From positions 1 through 5,138 of the forward strand of contig JAHKAK010000053.1 of assembly GCA_018826025.1 (NCBI GenBank): a DNA stretch of 5,138 nt, in the 5' to 3' direction. Source of the stretch: Patescibacteria group bacterium. GTDB taxonomy: Bacteria > Patescibacteriota > Minisyncoccia > Portnoybacterales > GWB1-42-6. Of the stretch, positions 1 through 5,138 are shown in pieces. The notes beneath the pieces are model-generated. The model was not told where the DNA came from. It made no database searches and worked only from the letters and a program-made list of their open reading frames with translations. The position numbers were made by a program, and so were the translations under genes. Positions within the stretch are counted from its first letter, which is position 1. Each line of letters starts with the position of its first letter.

Positions 1-63
1 ATTAATGATTAAAATGATGTCCCTTAGAAATGATAGCAAAAATTTAGGCAAAAAACAAATAAA

Positions 64-89
64 ATCCCGTCAGTCGCGATTGACGGGAT
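64..89 (-). terminator. Second of two tandem intrinsic terminators after the asparagine-synthetase-like gene
   Basis: A perfect 9-bp stem (64-72 with 81-89) encloses an 8-nt loop. Read on the minus strand it is followed by a T-rich tail, TTTTATTTGTTTTTT (64 down to 50). It lies just beyond the first terminator and probably acts as a back-up. On the plus strand an A-run follows, so it is not a plus-strand terminator. Confidence 0.75.
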
Positions 90-90
90 A

Positions 91-121
91 AAAAAGCGGG
101 GTGCCGATGGGGCAACCCGCT
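91..121 (-). terminator. Intrinsic terminator directly after the asparagine-synthetase-like gene
   Basis: Positions 95-100 pair with 116-121 (6 bp, GC-rich). A single G/A mismatch follows, then 102-105 pair with 111-114 around a 5-nt loop. On the minus strand the stem is followed at once by six T (90-95). The stem starts 15 nt after the TGA at 136-138, a classical Rho-independent terminator position. Confidence 0.85.
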
Positions 122-135
122 GGGTTTTGTACTCT

Positions 136-963
136 TCAAAATTCTTTTAACGCATCGCAGAAGCCGATCTTTTTCCTCTCGATAATTTCTCGAGGCAGAT
201 ATTTTTCGGCAATGCGGCGCAGAGGGATTTTACTTTCTTCGCGAGAAGTGCGTTCTTTTAGCGGAATCATGGAAATATATCTGACGACCGGATTTTGCAA
301 GTACGGGAAGATTACTTCTATATCAAAGTGTTTAGCGATTTTTTCCAATGGAATCAGATGTTCCGATTTCAACCGATTCCAAAAATCAAGAAAGATAGGA
401 GCCATTTTTTCTTCGTTTGGCGCGTATTTTCTATGCGGCCAATATCCACCCATCAACTCATCAATGCCATCATGAGCAATGACTCTTTTTGTGAAATAAC
501 TAGCCATATCTTCATAAAGCATAAAGGTGCCAAGATTTCCGGGCTGTTTTGCAAATTCCGGCAATGCTTTTTCGAATCGTTTTTTGGCGGCTTTTATCTC
601 ATAGTCGGTATGGCAAGATATAAAATGCTCGGCCGAAAATTTTTTAGTCGCAATTTTAGCATAAAATATATCGGGATGAATTTCTGTTTTGCCAAGCGTA
701 AAAGCGCGAATGATAGGAATGTTTAAGCTGGACATTTCTTTCGTAGCCAGCGTAGTCAACGCGAGATTTAACGATGAATCCAATCCGCCCGATAGCGTCA
801 TACAAATTCTGGTGTGCTGGAAATGATCGTCATAGGCTTCTGCTGCGCATTTGGCGGCTGATTCATAAAGTACCATTTCCAACTCTTCCAATGACCATTC
901 TTTTATGATTGGCAGATGGATAGCGTTGCGCCAGCTCGTTAGTCTCTCTTTCGCCGTATACAT
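136..963 (-). CDS. Stand-alone asparagine synthetase-type (AsnB C-terminal domain) ATP-pyrophosphatase, 275 aa
   Basis: Members of this family activate a carboxylate with ATP and transfer nitrogen to it, typically aspartate to asparagine in the cytoplasm. The P-loop pyrophosphatase motif SGGLDSS is at residues 58-64. The second family motif, HDGIDELMGGY, is at 164-174 and has His where most members have Gly. The C-terminal signatures also fit: FPYLQNPVVRYISMIP near 219-234, and K245-x-P-L-R followed by LPREIIERKKIGF at 256-268. Full-length AsnB is roughly twice as long because it carries an N-terminal glutaminase domain. That domain is absent here, and an AAAGGAGGT ribosome site (969-977) six bases before the ATG fixes the start, so the protein is not a truncated ORF. 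Nitrogen would have to come from ammonia or a separate amidotransferase. The true substrate is uncertain, and other members of the superfamily make amides or lactams. It looks monocistronic, with a promoter at 1037-1065 and terminators at 64-121. Confidence 0.88.
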   Translation of the reverse strand: MYTAKERLTSWRNAIHLPIIKEWSLEELEMVLYESAAKCAAEAYDDHFQHTRICMTLSGGLDSSLNLALTTLATKEMSSLNIPIIRAFTLGKTEIHPDIFYAKIATKKFSAEHFISCHTDYEIKAAKKRFEKALPEFAKQPGNLGTFMLYEDMASYFTKRVIAHDGIDELMGGYWPHRKYAPNEEKMAPIFLDFWNRLKSEHLIPLEKIAKHFDIEVIFPYLQNPVVRYISMIPLKERTSREESKIPLRRIAEKYLPREIIERKKIGFCDALKEF

Positions 964-1010
964 ATAGAACCTCCTTTGTCTATAAATTTGTTTGTTGTGA
1001 TTTTAAGAAC

Positions 1011-1029
1011 AAAAAACAGCCTTAGGCTG
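1011..1029 (-). terminator. Short intrinsic terminator behind tRNA-Ala
   Basis: A small perfect hairpin (1017-1021 with 1025-1029, 3-nt loop) is followed on the minus strand by six T (1011-1016). It lies 40 nt after the tRNA-Ala 3' end and 47 nt before the asparagine-synthetase-like start codon. It most simply ends the tRNA-Ala transcript. It also sits where the promoter at 1037-1065 would start its RNA, so it could instead be a 5'-terminal hairpin of the next mRNA. The stem is short, so strength is uncertain. Confidence 0.6.
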
Positions 1030-1036
1030 ATTTTAA

Positions 1037-1065
1037 AGTATACTAAAATAAGGAGTTTGTGTCAA
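1037..1065 (-). promoter_or_regulatory. Near-consensus sigma-70 promoter for the asparagine-synthetase-like gene
   Basis: On the minus strand TTGACA (1060-1065) and TATACT (1037-1042) are separated by exactly 17 nt. This is the best promoter match in the window. Predicted initiation is near 1030-1032, about 68 nt before the start codon at 963. The -35 box begins only 3 nt past the end of tRNA-Ala. Confidence 0.75.
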
Positions 1066-1068
1066 TAG

Positions 1069-1141
1069 TGGACTGATGGGGATTCGAACCCCAGACCCCC
1101 ACATTGCAAATGTGGTGCTCTACCAGCTGAGCTATCAGCCC
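1069..1141 (-). tRNA. tRNA-Ala, anticodon TGC
   Basis: The minus strand folds into a complete 73-nt cloverleaf. The acceptor stem GGGCTGA/TCAGTCC contains the G3:U70 pair (1139 with 1072) that marks alanine tRNAs. The D-arm is GCTC/GAGC. The anticodon stem CCACA/TGTGG holds the loop TTTGCAA with anticodon TGC at 1106-1108. The T-arm stem TGGGG/CCCCA carries loop TTCGAAT. The discriminator base is A (1069). CCA is not encoded, so it must be added after transcription. In a classical rRNA spacer this tRNA lies next to tRNA-Ile; here the two are more than 600 bp apart. Confidence 0.97.
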
Positions 1142-1154
1142 TCTCTTTTTAAAA

Positions 1155-1183
1155 ATAATAACAGAGATTTTGGTAAAAAACAA
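1155..1183 (-). promoter_or_regulatory. Probable promoter of tRNA-Ala
   Basis: On the minus strand TTGTTT (1178-1183) and TATTAT (1155-1160) are 17 nt apart. The -10 box ends 14 nt before the tRNA 5' end. The probable tRNA-Ile promoter has the same -10 sequence, spacer and distance, which supports both. The -35 box lies within the T-rich tail of the preceding terminator. Confidence 0.5.
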
Positions 1184-1211
1184 ATAAAAAAGGCCTGATA
1201 GCAGGCCTTTT
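1184..1211 (-). terminator. Intrinsic terminator of the 73-aa protein gene
   Basis: A 10-bp perfect stem (1188-1197 with 1202-1211) with a 4-nt loop starts 18 nt after the TAG stop at 1230-1232. A long T-rich tail follows on the minus strand. It ends the unit containing the two small genes and, probably, tRNA-Ile. The tail repeats the 15-nt sequence found behind the hairpin at 64-89. The symmetrical A/T flanks could also allow plus-strand termination, but no plus-strand gene precedes it. Confidence 0.88.
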
Positions 1212-1229
1212 AAGGAAAACTAGATGGAA

Positions 1230-1451
1230 CTATTGGACAGAGGGCGCGGGAAAAGCGCGATGGGAGGCAATGTATCGCTCGCCCTGATATAATGCCGTAG
1301 AAACTTCCAGTTTGTGTTCATTGGCTTTTTCTTCTGCCAACACTACGGTCATCATCTTTCCTTCTTCTTCACTGGCTATCACCACAGGAATCCGGTCTAC
1401 TTTTGGAACATGGTCTTTCCAGATCATAATTTTCATGTCGTATCCTTTCAT
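1230..1451 (-). CDS. Small conserved-looking protein of unknown function, 73 aa
   Basis: I do not recognise a family. The protein starts MKGYDMKIMIWKDHVPKVD and ends AFPAPSVQ. It has no membrane segment or signal peptide, and alternating hydrophobic stretches (IPVVIAS, MMTVVLAE) suggest a small strand-rich soluble domain, with charged residues in the middle. The start at 1451 is chosen because GGAG at 1460-1463 lies 8 nt upstream. An in-frame ATG at 1434-1436 (68 aa) has its own weaker AAAGGA six bases before it. A further upstream ATG at 1508 overlaps the preceding gene's stop and has no ribosome site. It follows the 44-aa membrane peptide gene by 46 nt and precedes a strong terminator, so the two are probably co-transcribed. 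The well-placed ribosome site and the terminator favour a real gene. Homology is untested. Confidence 0.7.
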   Translation of the reverse strand: MKGYDMKIMIWKDHVPKVDRIPVVIASEEEGKMMTVVLAEEKANEHKLEVSTALYQGERYIASHRAFPAPSVQ

Positions 1452-1497
1452 AAGCGTTTCTCCTTTCGTTCGCTGGCTAAAAGAGTTAATTTGGCTA

Positions 1498-1632
1498 TCA
1501 GTGGCCATTTCTTTTTTGAAAAAAGAGGGCCAACTTCCGTGCCAATGCGTTTAGATAATTGTCATACGGGACAAATAGAACGAGCAAGAGAAGAACAATT
1601 ACCGTTAAAATTGCTACGATGTCGATGCCCAT
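1498..1632 (-). CDS. Small single-span membrane peptide, 44 aa, unknown function
   Basis: The reading frame opens MGIDIVAILT and closes FFQKRNGH before TGA (1498-1500). Residues 4-22 form an unbroken hydrophobic segment rich in Ile, Val and Leu, long enough to span the membrane once. A short polar stretch (PYDNY, 22-26) follows, then a basic amphipathic tail (NALARKLALFFQKR, 28-41). The ribosome site is the strongest in the window: AAGGAGGTG at 1638-1646, complementary to the CCTCC end of the 16S rRNA encoded nearby, five bases before the ATG. The gene lies 131 nt after tRNA-Ile and 46 nt before the 73-aa protein gene, in the same direction. Its topology resembles small membrane peptides such as type I toxins or regulatory miniproteins. 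That is only a resemblance; no antisense RNA was identified. Confidence 0.72.
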   Translation of the reverse strand: MGIDIVAILTVIVLLLLVLFVPYDNYLNALARKLALFFQKRNGH

Positions 1633-1697
1633 GATTTCACCTCCTTGTTAAAAGACGGTTGATTTTTAATGAACCATTTATTGAATGCTTTGTGTGG

Positions 1698-1762
1698 CCC
1701 CGTTAGAAATTATTCAATACTGTTTTATACAAAAATAGTTTATTCAATAATTTCTAATGGGG
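1698..1762. repeat. Large imperfect inverted repeat next to the tRNA-Ile 3' end
   Basis: Arms 1698-1719 and 1741-1762 are 22 nt each and complementary at 20 positions, around a 21-nt A/T-rich loop. The outer ends are C4/G4. The structure starts one base from the tRNA-Ile discriminator base, so the tRNA precursor would carry a long 3' hairpin. No T-run follows on the minus strand, so it is not a standard terminator. It may be a dispersed palindromic element or an RNA-processing site. Confidence 0.75.
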
Positions 1763-1763
1763 G

Positions 1764-1837
1764 TGGGCGTGCCAAGAGTCGAACTTGGGACCTCGTCATT
1801 ATCAGTGACGCGCTCTAACCAACTGAGCTACACGCCC
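1764..1837 (-). tRNA. tRNA-Ile, anticodon GAT
   Basis: The minus strand forms a 74-nt cloverleaf. The acceptor stem GGGCGTG/CACGCCC is perfectly paired. The D-arm is GCTC/GAGC with the GG of the D-loop. The anticodon stem CGTCA/TGACG carries loop CTGATAA with anticodon GAT at 1801-1803. The T-arm stem CCAAG/CTTGG holds TTCGACT. The discriminator base is A (1764). CCA is not encoded; the next bases are CCC, part of the adjacent inverted repeat. This is the isoacceptor normally found in bacterial 16S-23S spacers. Here it has its own probable promoter and is separated from 16S by a transposase gene on the opposite strand. Confidence 0.97.
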
Positions 1838-1851
1838 GCAAGGATATAGCT

Positions 1852-1880
1852 ATAATAGCAAAAACTTTTTTCTAAAGCAA
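1852..1880 (-). promoter_or_regulatory. Probable promoter of tRNA-Ile and perhaps the small-gene unit
   Basis: On the minus strand TTGCTT (1875-1880) and TATTAT (1852-1857) are 17 nt apart. The -10 box ends 14 nt before the tRNA. Geometry matches the tRNA-Ala promoter. No terminator intervenes before 1211, so the transcript could continue into the 44-aa and 73-aa genes. The outer edge of the -35 box coincides with the first base of the transposase-associated palindrome at 1880-1910. Confidence 0.5.
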
Positions 1881-1910
1881 TATCTATTGAGGTTGAACCT
1901 CGATAGATAT
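1880..1910. repeat. RAYT-associated palindrome, copy 1 (upstream of the transposase gene)
   Basis: Two 15-nt arms (1880-1894 and 1896-1910) surround a single central G and differ at one pair. The core is GAGGTTGAACCTC. It ends 11 nt before the transposase ATG. Its bases 1882-1905 are identical to 2098-2121 inside the gene. Confidence 0.92.
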
Positions 1911-1921
1911 ATACTAACAAT

Positions 1922-2611
1922 ATGCAAAAGCCTCAATTTGTCGAAGATCAAATTTATCATATTTTTAACCGTGGCGTCGAAAAGCGCAAGGTTTTTATGG
2001 GTGAGAAAGATTATTTTAGGTTTGTGCACGATCTGTATGAGTTTAATGATGAAGATAGGGTTTATAATTCACTTTATCTTCTTAAACGAAACCCAAAATC
2101 TATTGAGGTTGAACCTCGATATATTAAAAAAGAGCGAAAGTTGCTCGTAGATATTTTATCGTTTGTTTTAATGCCAAATCATTTCCATTTAATTTTACGG
2201 CAAAGAGTAGAAAACGGAATAGTTAAATTTTTGCATAAAATTGGCACGGGCTATACAATGTATTTTAATCAAAAGCATGAAAGAGTCGGCTCTCTATTCC
2301 AGGGAAGATTTAAAGCTGTTTTAGTTTTGAAAAGAGCGCATTTTATCCATTTACCTTTTTATCTTCATTTTAATCCTTTGGAGTTAATGCCGAATTATCG
2401 AGGTTCAACCTCAATAGATAAGATGAATTTTTTAGAAAAATATCGATGGAGTAGCTTTCCGGATTACGTGGGAATAAAAAATTTCCCTTCCATAACTTCA
2501 AGAGACGATATTTTAGAATTTTTTGGTGGCATAAAAGGCTATAAAAAAGAAGCGATAAAATGGCTGGAAGAAAGGAATTTTCAACTGGATAGAAGTTTGA
2601 TTTTGGAATAA
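1922..2611 (+). CDS. REP-associated tyrosine transposase (RAYT, Y1 HUH family), 229 aa
   Basis: This family cuts and joins single-stranded DNA at REP-type palindromes, using an HUH metal site and one catalytic tyrosine. The N-terminal strand YHIFNRGVEKRKVF is at residues 12-25. The HUH signature LMPNHFHLIL is at 83-92, with metal ligands His87 and His89. GSLFQGRFKA is at 123-132. YLHFNPLEL at 147-155 contains Tyr147, the probable nucleophile by position in the family. YRWSSFPDY follows at 174-182. All motifs are intact, so the enzyme may be active. It is the only plus-strand gene here and opposes the rRNA and tRNA genes. No ribosome site precedes the ATG, suggesting weak expression. The coding DNA looks more A/T-rich than the asparagine-synthetase-like gene, consistent with acquisition. 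Residues 60-67 (SIEVEPRY) and 159-166 (YRGSTSID) are encoded by copies of the repeat that flanks the gene. Confidence 0.93.
   Translation: MQKPQFVEDQIYHIFNRGVEKRKVFMGEKDYFRFVHDLYEFNDEDRVYNSLYLLKRNPKSIEVEPRYIKKERKLLVDILSFVLMPNHFHLILRQRVENGIVKFLHKIGTGYTMYFNQKHERVGSLFQGRFKAVLVLKRAHFIHLPFYLHFNPLELMPNYRGSTSIDKMNFLEKYRWSSFPDYVGIKNFPSITSRDDILEFFGGIKGYKKEAIKWLEERNFQLDRSLILE
2098..2121. repeat. RAYT-associated palindrome, copy 2 (inside the transposase gene)
   Basis: All 24 bases match 1882-1905 of the upstream copy. In the reading frame it supplies residues Ser60 to Arg66 (S-I-E-V-E-P-R) and most of the Tyr67 codon. This lies in the spacer between the N-terminal strand and the HUH motif. No frame disruption results. 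Confidence 0.92.
2396..2419. repeat. RAYT-associated palindrome, copy 3 (inside the transposase gene, inverted)
   Basis: All 24 bases are the exact reverse complement of 2098-2121; the central base is C rather than G. It is exactly eight codons, encoding Tyr159 to Asp166 (YRGSTSID), between the NPLEL and YRWSSF motifs. Confidence 0.92.
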
Positions 2612-2613
2612 TA

Positions 2614-2634
2614 TATCGAGGTTGAACCTCGATA
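2614..2634. repeat. RAYT-associated palindrome, copy 4 (after the transposase stop)
   Basis: A perfect 10-bp inverted repeat (2614-2623 with 2625-2634) around a central G shares the core GAGGTTGAACCTC. It starts 2 nt after the TAA and lies just before the terminator at 2642-2673. It is the only fully symmetrical copy. Confidence 0.92.
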
Positions 2635-2641
2635 GTAAAAC

Positions 2642-2678
2642 AAAAAAACGCCTCAAATCAAGAGGCATTTTTTGTTTT
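2642..2678. terminator. Bidirectional intrinsic terminator between the transposase and 16S genes
   Basis: The stem GCCTC/GAGGC (2650-2654 with 2662-2666, 7-nt loop) is flanked by seven A on one side (2642-2648) and T6-G-T5 on the other (2668-2679). It can therefore stop plus-strand transcription after the transposase and minus-strand transcription from 16S. If it works on the minus strand, 16S RNA ends here and cannot be co-transcribed with tRNA-Ile. Confidence 0.82.
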
Positions 2679-2691
2679 TCCAATTTAGTTG

Positions 2692-2722
2692 CCCCGTAAA
2701 TCCGCCTAGGGCGGACACGGGG
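2692..2722. repeat. GC-rich two-stage hairpin in the 16S 3' flank
   Basis: The outer stem pairs 2692-2697 with 2717-2722, and the inner stem pairs 2701-2706 with 2710-2715 around a 3-nt loop. A small asymmetric internal loop separates them. No proper T-run follows on either strand. It has the look of a dispersed palindromic repeat rather than a terminator. Confidence 0.6.
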
Positions 2723-2970
2723 TTTAGTCACTTTTAGTTGTCTCGAATAGATTCTTTTAAGATTGCGCTATTATCAATCAGCGAATTTAAGGTCTACGCC
2801 GCGACCTATTCTGTAAACAGAATAATCGACACTTTTCTAGATGGTGTTGTCTTAATTTGCGTGTACAAATGGAGTATCCGCCTACGTCCTTCGATAAACT
2901 CAGGACTTCGGCGAGATGCTCTTATTTGTAGTTCCCGCAAGCGGGAAACAAATAAGGCAAAAAAATCTAG
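2723..2970. other. Gene-free 16S 3' flank with nested hairpins
   Basis: No coding region is supported here. There is a short palindrome at 2807-2824 (TATTCTGT and its complement). A stem of GTCCT with AGGAC lies within 2886-2906, inside a larger imperfect fold from about 2874 to 2920. A strong nested hairpin occupies 2921-2956: 9-bp outer stem, 2-nt bulge, 7-bp inner stem, 2-nt loop. The last sits 15 nt past the 16S 3' end, next to a T7 run on the minus strand. These may belong to 16S trailer processing or be dispersed repeats. Confidence 0.55.
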
Positions 2971-4668
<1,698 letters not shown>

Positions 4669-4717
4669 AACACAGAATAACGCAAAACTTCGACCGCGAA
4701 CATCAGTGGAAATTTCT

Positions 4718-4762
4718 TTCCGCGTCAATCCGCGTGTTTTTCAATTCCGCGTCAATCTGCGT
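4718..4762. repeat. Two tandem 18-nt direct repeats in the 16S leader
   Basis: Copies at 4718-4735 and 4745-4762 differ at one base (17 of 18 identical) with a 27-nt period. Shared sequence is TTCCGCGTCAAT. They lie about 50 nt upstream of the 16S 5' end. They could be a dispersed repeat or protein-binding sites in the rRNA leader; nothing decides between these. Confidence 0.7.
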
Positions 4763-4797
4763 TCTTACGAGACAACTAAAAGAAACTAACTTTTCTC

Positions 4798-4855
4798 TTT
4801 GTCGTCCTGAATTTATTTCAGGACATAGATGCCGAAACAAGTTCGGCATGACAAA
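4798..4855. repeat. Three-way-junction palindrome A in the 16S leader
   Basis: The outer stem pairs 4798-4803 with 4850-4855 (6 bp). Inside are two perfect 8-bp hairpins: 4804-4811 with 4817-4824, and 4829-4836 with 4842-4849. Each has a 5-nt loop, and a 4-nt link joins them. It has the form of a small dispersed repeat with its own fold. Confidence 0.75.
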
Positions 4856-4890
4856 AAGTTTATTTCTATCAGTTGTTACTGTTGTGGAAA

Positions 4891-4918
4891 ATTATAAACT
4901 ATTGTTTACCCTGTTAAA
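4891..4918 (-). promoter_or_regulatory. Candidate promoter for 16S rRNA
   Basis: On the minus strand TTTAAC (4913-4918) and a perfect TATAAT (4891-4896) are 16 nt apart. Initiation would be near 4884, giving a leader of about 215 nt before 16S. It is the best promoter-like match seen upstream of the rRNA gene. The -35 box lies within the outer stem of palindrome B. Confidence 0.45.
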
Positions 4919-4959
4919 TCCTGCTTTGCAGGAATCGCTTCGCGATTATTTAACAGGGT
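4908..4959. repeat. Three-way-junction palindrome B upstream of 16S
   Basis: All bases except two 3-nt loops are paired. The outer stem is 12 bp (4908-4919 with 4948-4959). The first arm is 4920-4924 with 4928-4932, and the second is 4933-4938 with 4942-4947. There is no unpaired base at the junction. It overlaps the -35 box of the candidate rRNA promoter. Confidence 0.88.
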
Positions 4960-5057
4960 GAATGGAATTATTGGAATAAATTCAGGTCTTCTATTGTTAA
5001 TGAGCTTTTGCCGATTATGAATTACCGCTAATTACGGATAGATTTAACTCACCCCAA
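4960..5057. other. A/T-rich intergenic stretch without recognisable features
   Basis: No gene, strong hairpin or convincing promoter was found here. It separates palindrome B from the polypyrimidine hairpins at 5058-5138. Confidence 0.6.
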
Positions 5058-5138
5058 CCCTCTCTTTAAAAAAGAGAGGGAGTCCCTCCTCTTTTTCTAA
5101 AGAGGAGGTTAGCAGAGCTAAGCTCAGCTTTGGAGGAG
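5058..5138. repeat. Consecutive polypyrimidine/polypurine hairpins, running off the window
   Basis: A perfect 10-bp stem pairs 5058-5067 with 5071-5080. A second perfect 10-bp stem pairs 5085-5094 with 5099-5108. A weaker stem follows (5111-5119 with 5121-5129, one A/A mismatch). The closing GGAGG at 5132-5136 repeats the end of the second stem. This looks like a modular dispersed intergenic repeat cut by the window end. Confidence 0.75.

Larger units (their letters stand above)
1880..2634 (+). mobile_element. REP-associated tyrosine transposase unit bounded by palindromic repeats
   Basis: The transposase gene is bracketed by two copies of one palindrome, 11 nt before its start and 2 nt after its stop. 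Two more copies lie inside it. Known RAYT genes sit beside REP palindromes and are thought to act on them, so this is probably a complete RAYT-repeat unit. No long terminal inverted repeats or clear target duplication are visible. Whether the whole unit moves, or only the repeats do, cannot be told from the sequence. Confidence 0.7.

Noticed and set aside
101..726. Two plus-strand open frames opposite the asparagine-synthetase-like gene
   Set aside because: They lie antisense to a gene with complete family motifs, have no ribosome sites, and their products resemble no protein I know.
1..1000. 23S rRNA gene following tRNA-Ala
   Set aside because: The region encodes a protein with clear family motifs and no 23S landmark was found.
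1452..1508. N-terminal extension of the 73-aa protein to the ATG at 1508
   Set aside because: That start lacks a ribosome site and overlaps the stop of the 44-aa gene, whereas the ATG at 1451 has GGAG at good spacing.
1312..1634. Plus-strand frames opposite the two small genes
   Set aside because: No initiation signals. The minus-strand frames have strong ribosome sites and a terminator.
1851..1856. TATAAT as plus-strand promoter of the transposase
   Set aside because: It matches the -10 consensus, but no acceptable -35 box lies 16-18 nt upstream, and the same bases serve as the minus-strand -10 of tRNA-Ile. Left undecided rather than annotated.
1880..2634. CRISPR array
   Set aside because: The four repeat copies are irregularly spaced, one is inverted, and two sit inside a coding sequence; no cas gene is present.
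4734..4961. 75-codon plus-strand frame in the 16S leader
   Set aside because: It is made almost entirely of palindromic and direct repeats, has no ribosome site, and runs against the rRNA promoter region.

Overview
The window reads as a piece of a Candidate Phyla Radiation (Patescibacteria) genome. The 16S rRNA gene (minus strand, about 2971-4668) has CPR-like departures from the universal 515F, 926R and 1492R primer sites. Its variable region V1 is swollen by about 180 nt. Both tRNA genes lack an encoded CCA. Intergenic DNA is packed with short perfect palindromes of dispersed-repeat type. Two genes end in TGA and read normally as stops, so the standard code applies. The exact phylum cannot be settled by eye.

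Layout from right to left, the direction of most transcription. 4669-5138 is gene-free and holds hairpin-rich repeats, two of them three-way-junction palindromes, plus a candidate rRNA promoter. 2971-4668 is 16S rRNA. 2612-2970 is a 16S trailer with hairpins and a bidirectional terminator. 1922-2611 is a plus-strand REP-associated tyrosine transposase (RAYT). It is flanked by a palindromic repeat, and the same repeat also occurs twice inside its reading frame. 1764-1837 is tRNA-Ile(GAT), followed by a large inverted repeat and two small genes: a 44-aa single-span membrane peptide (1498-1632) and a 73-aa unknown protein (1230-1451). 1069-1141 is tRNA-Ala(TGC). 136-963 is a stand-alone asparagine-synthetase-type ATP-pyrophosphatase domain, ending in tandem terminators.

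How it fits together. 16S, tRNA-Ile and tRNA-Ala lie in the order and orientation of a classical 16S-23S spacer. Here they are spread over 3.6 kb, separated by protein genes, and each appears to have its own promoter and terminator. No 23S or 5S gene follows. The region therefore looks like an rRNA operon broken into separate transcription units and colonised by repeats, including inside the 16S gene itself. The most unusual points are the RAYT gene carrying its own repeat in frame, the repeat-bearing V1 insertion, and the unrecognised small operon behind tRNA-Ile.
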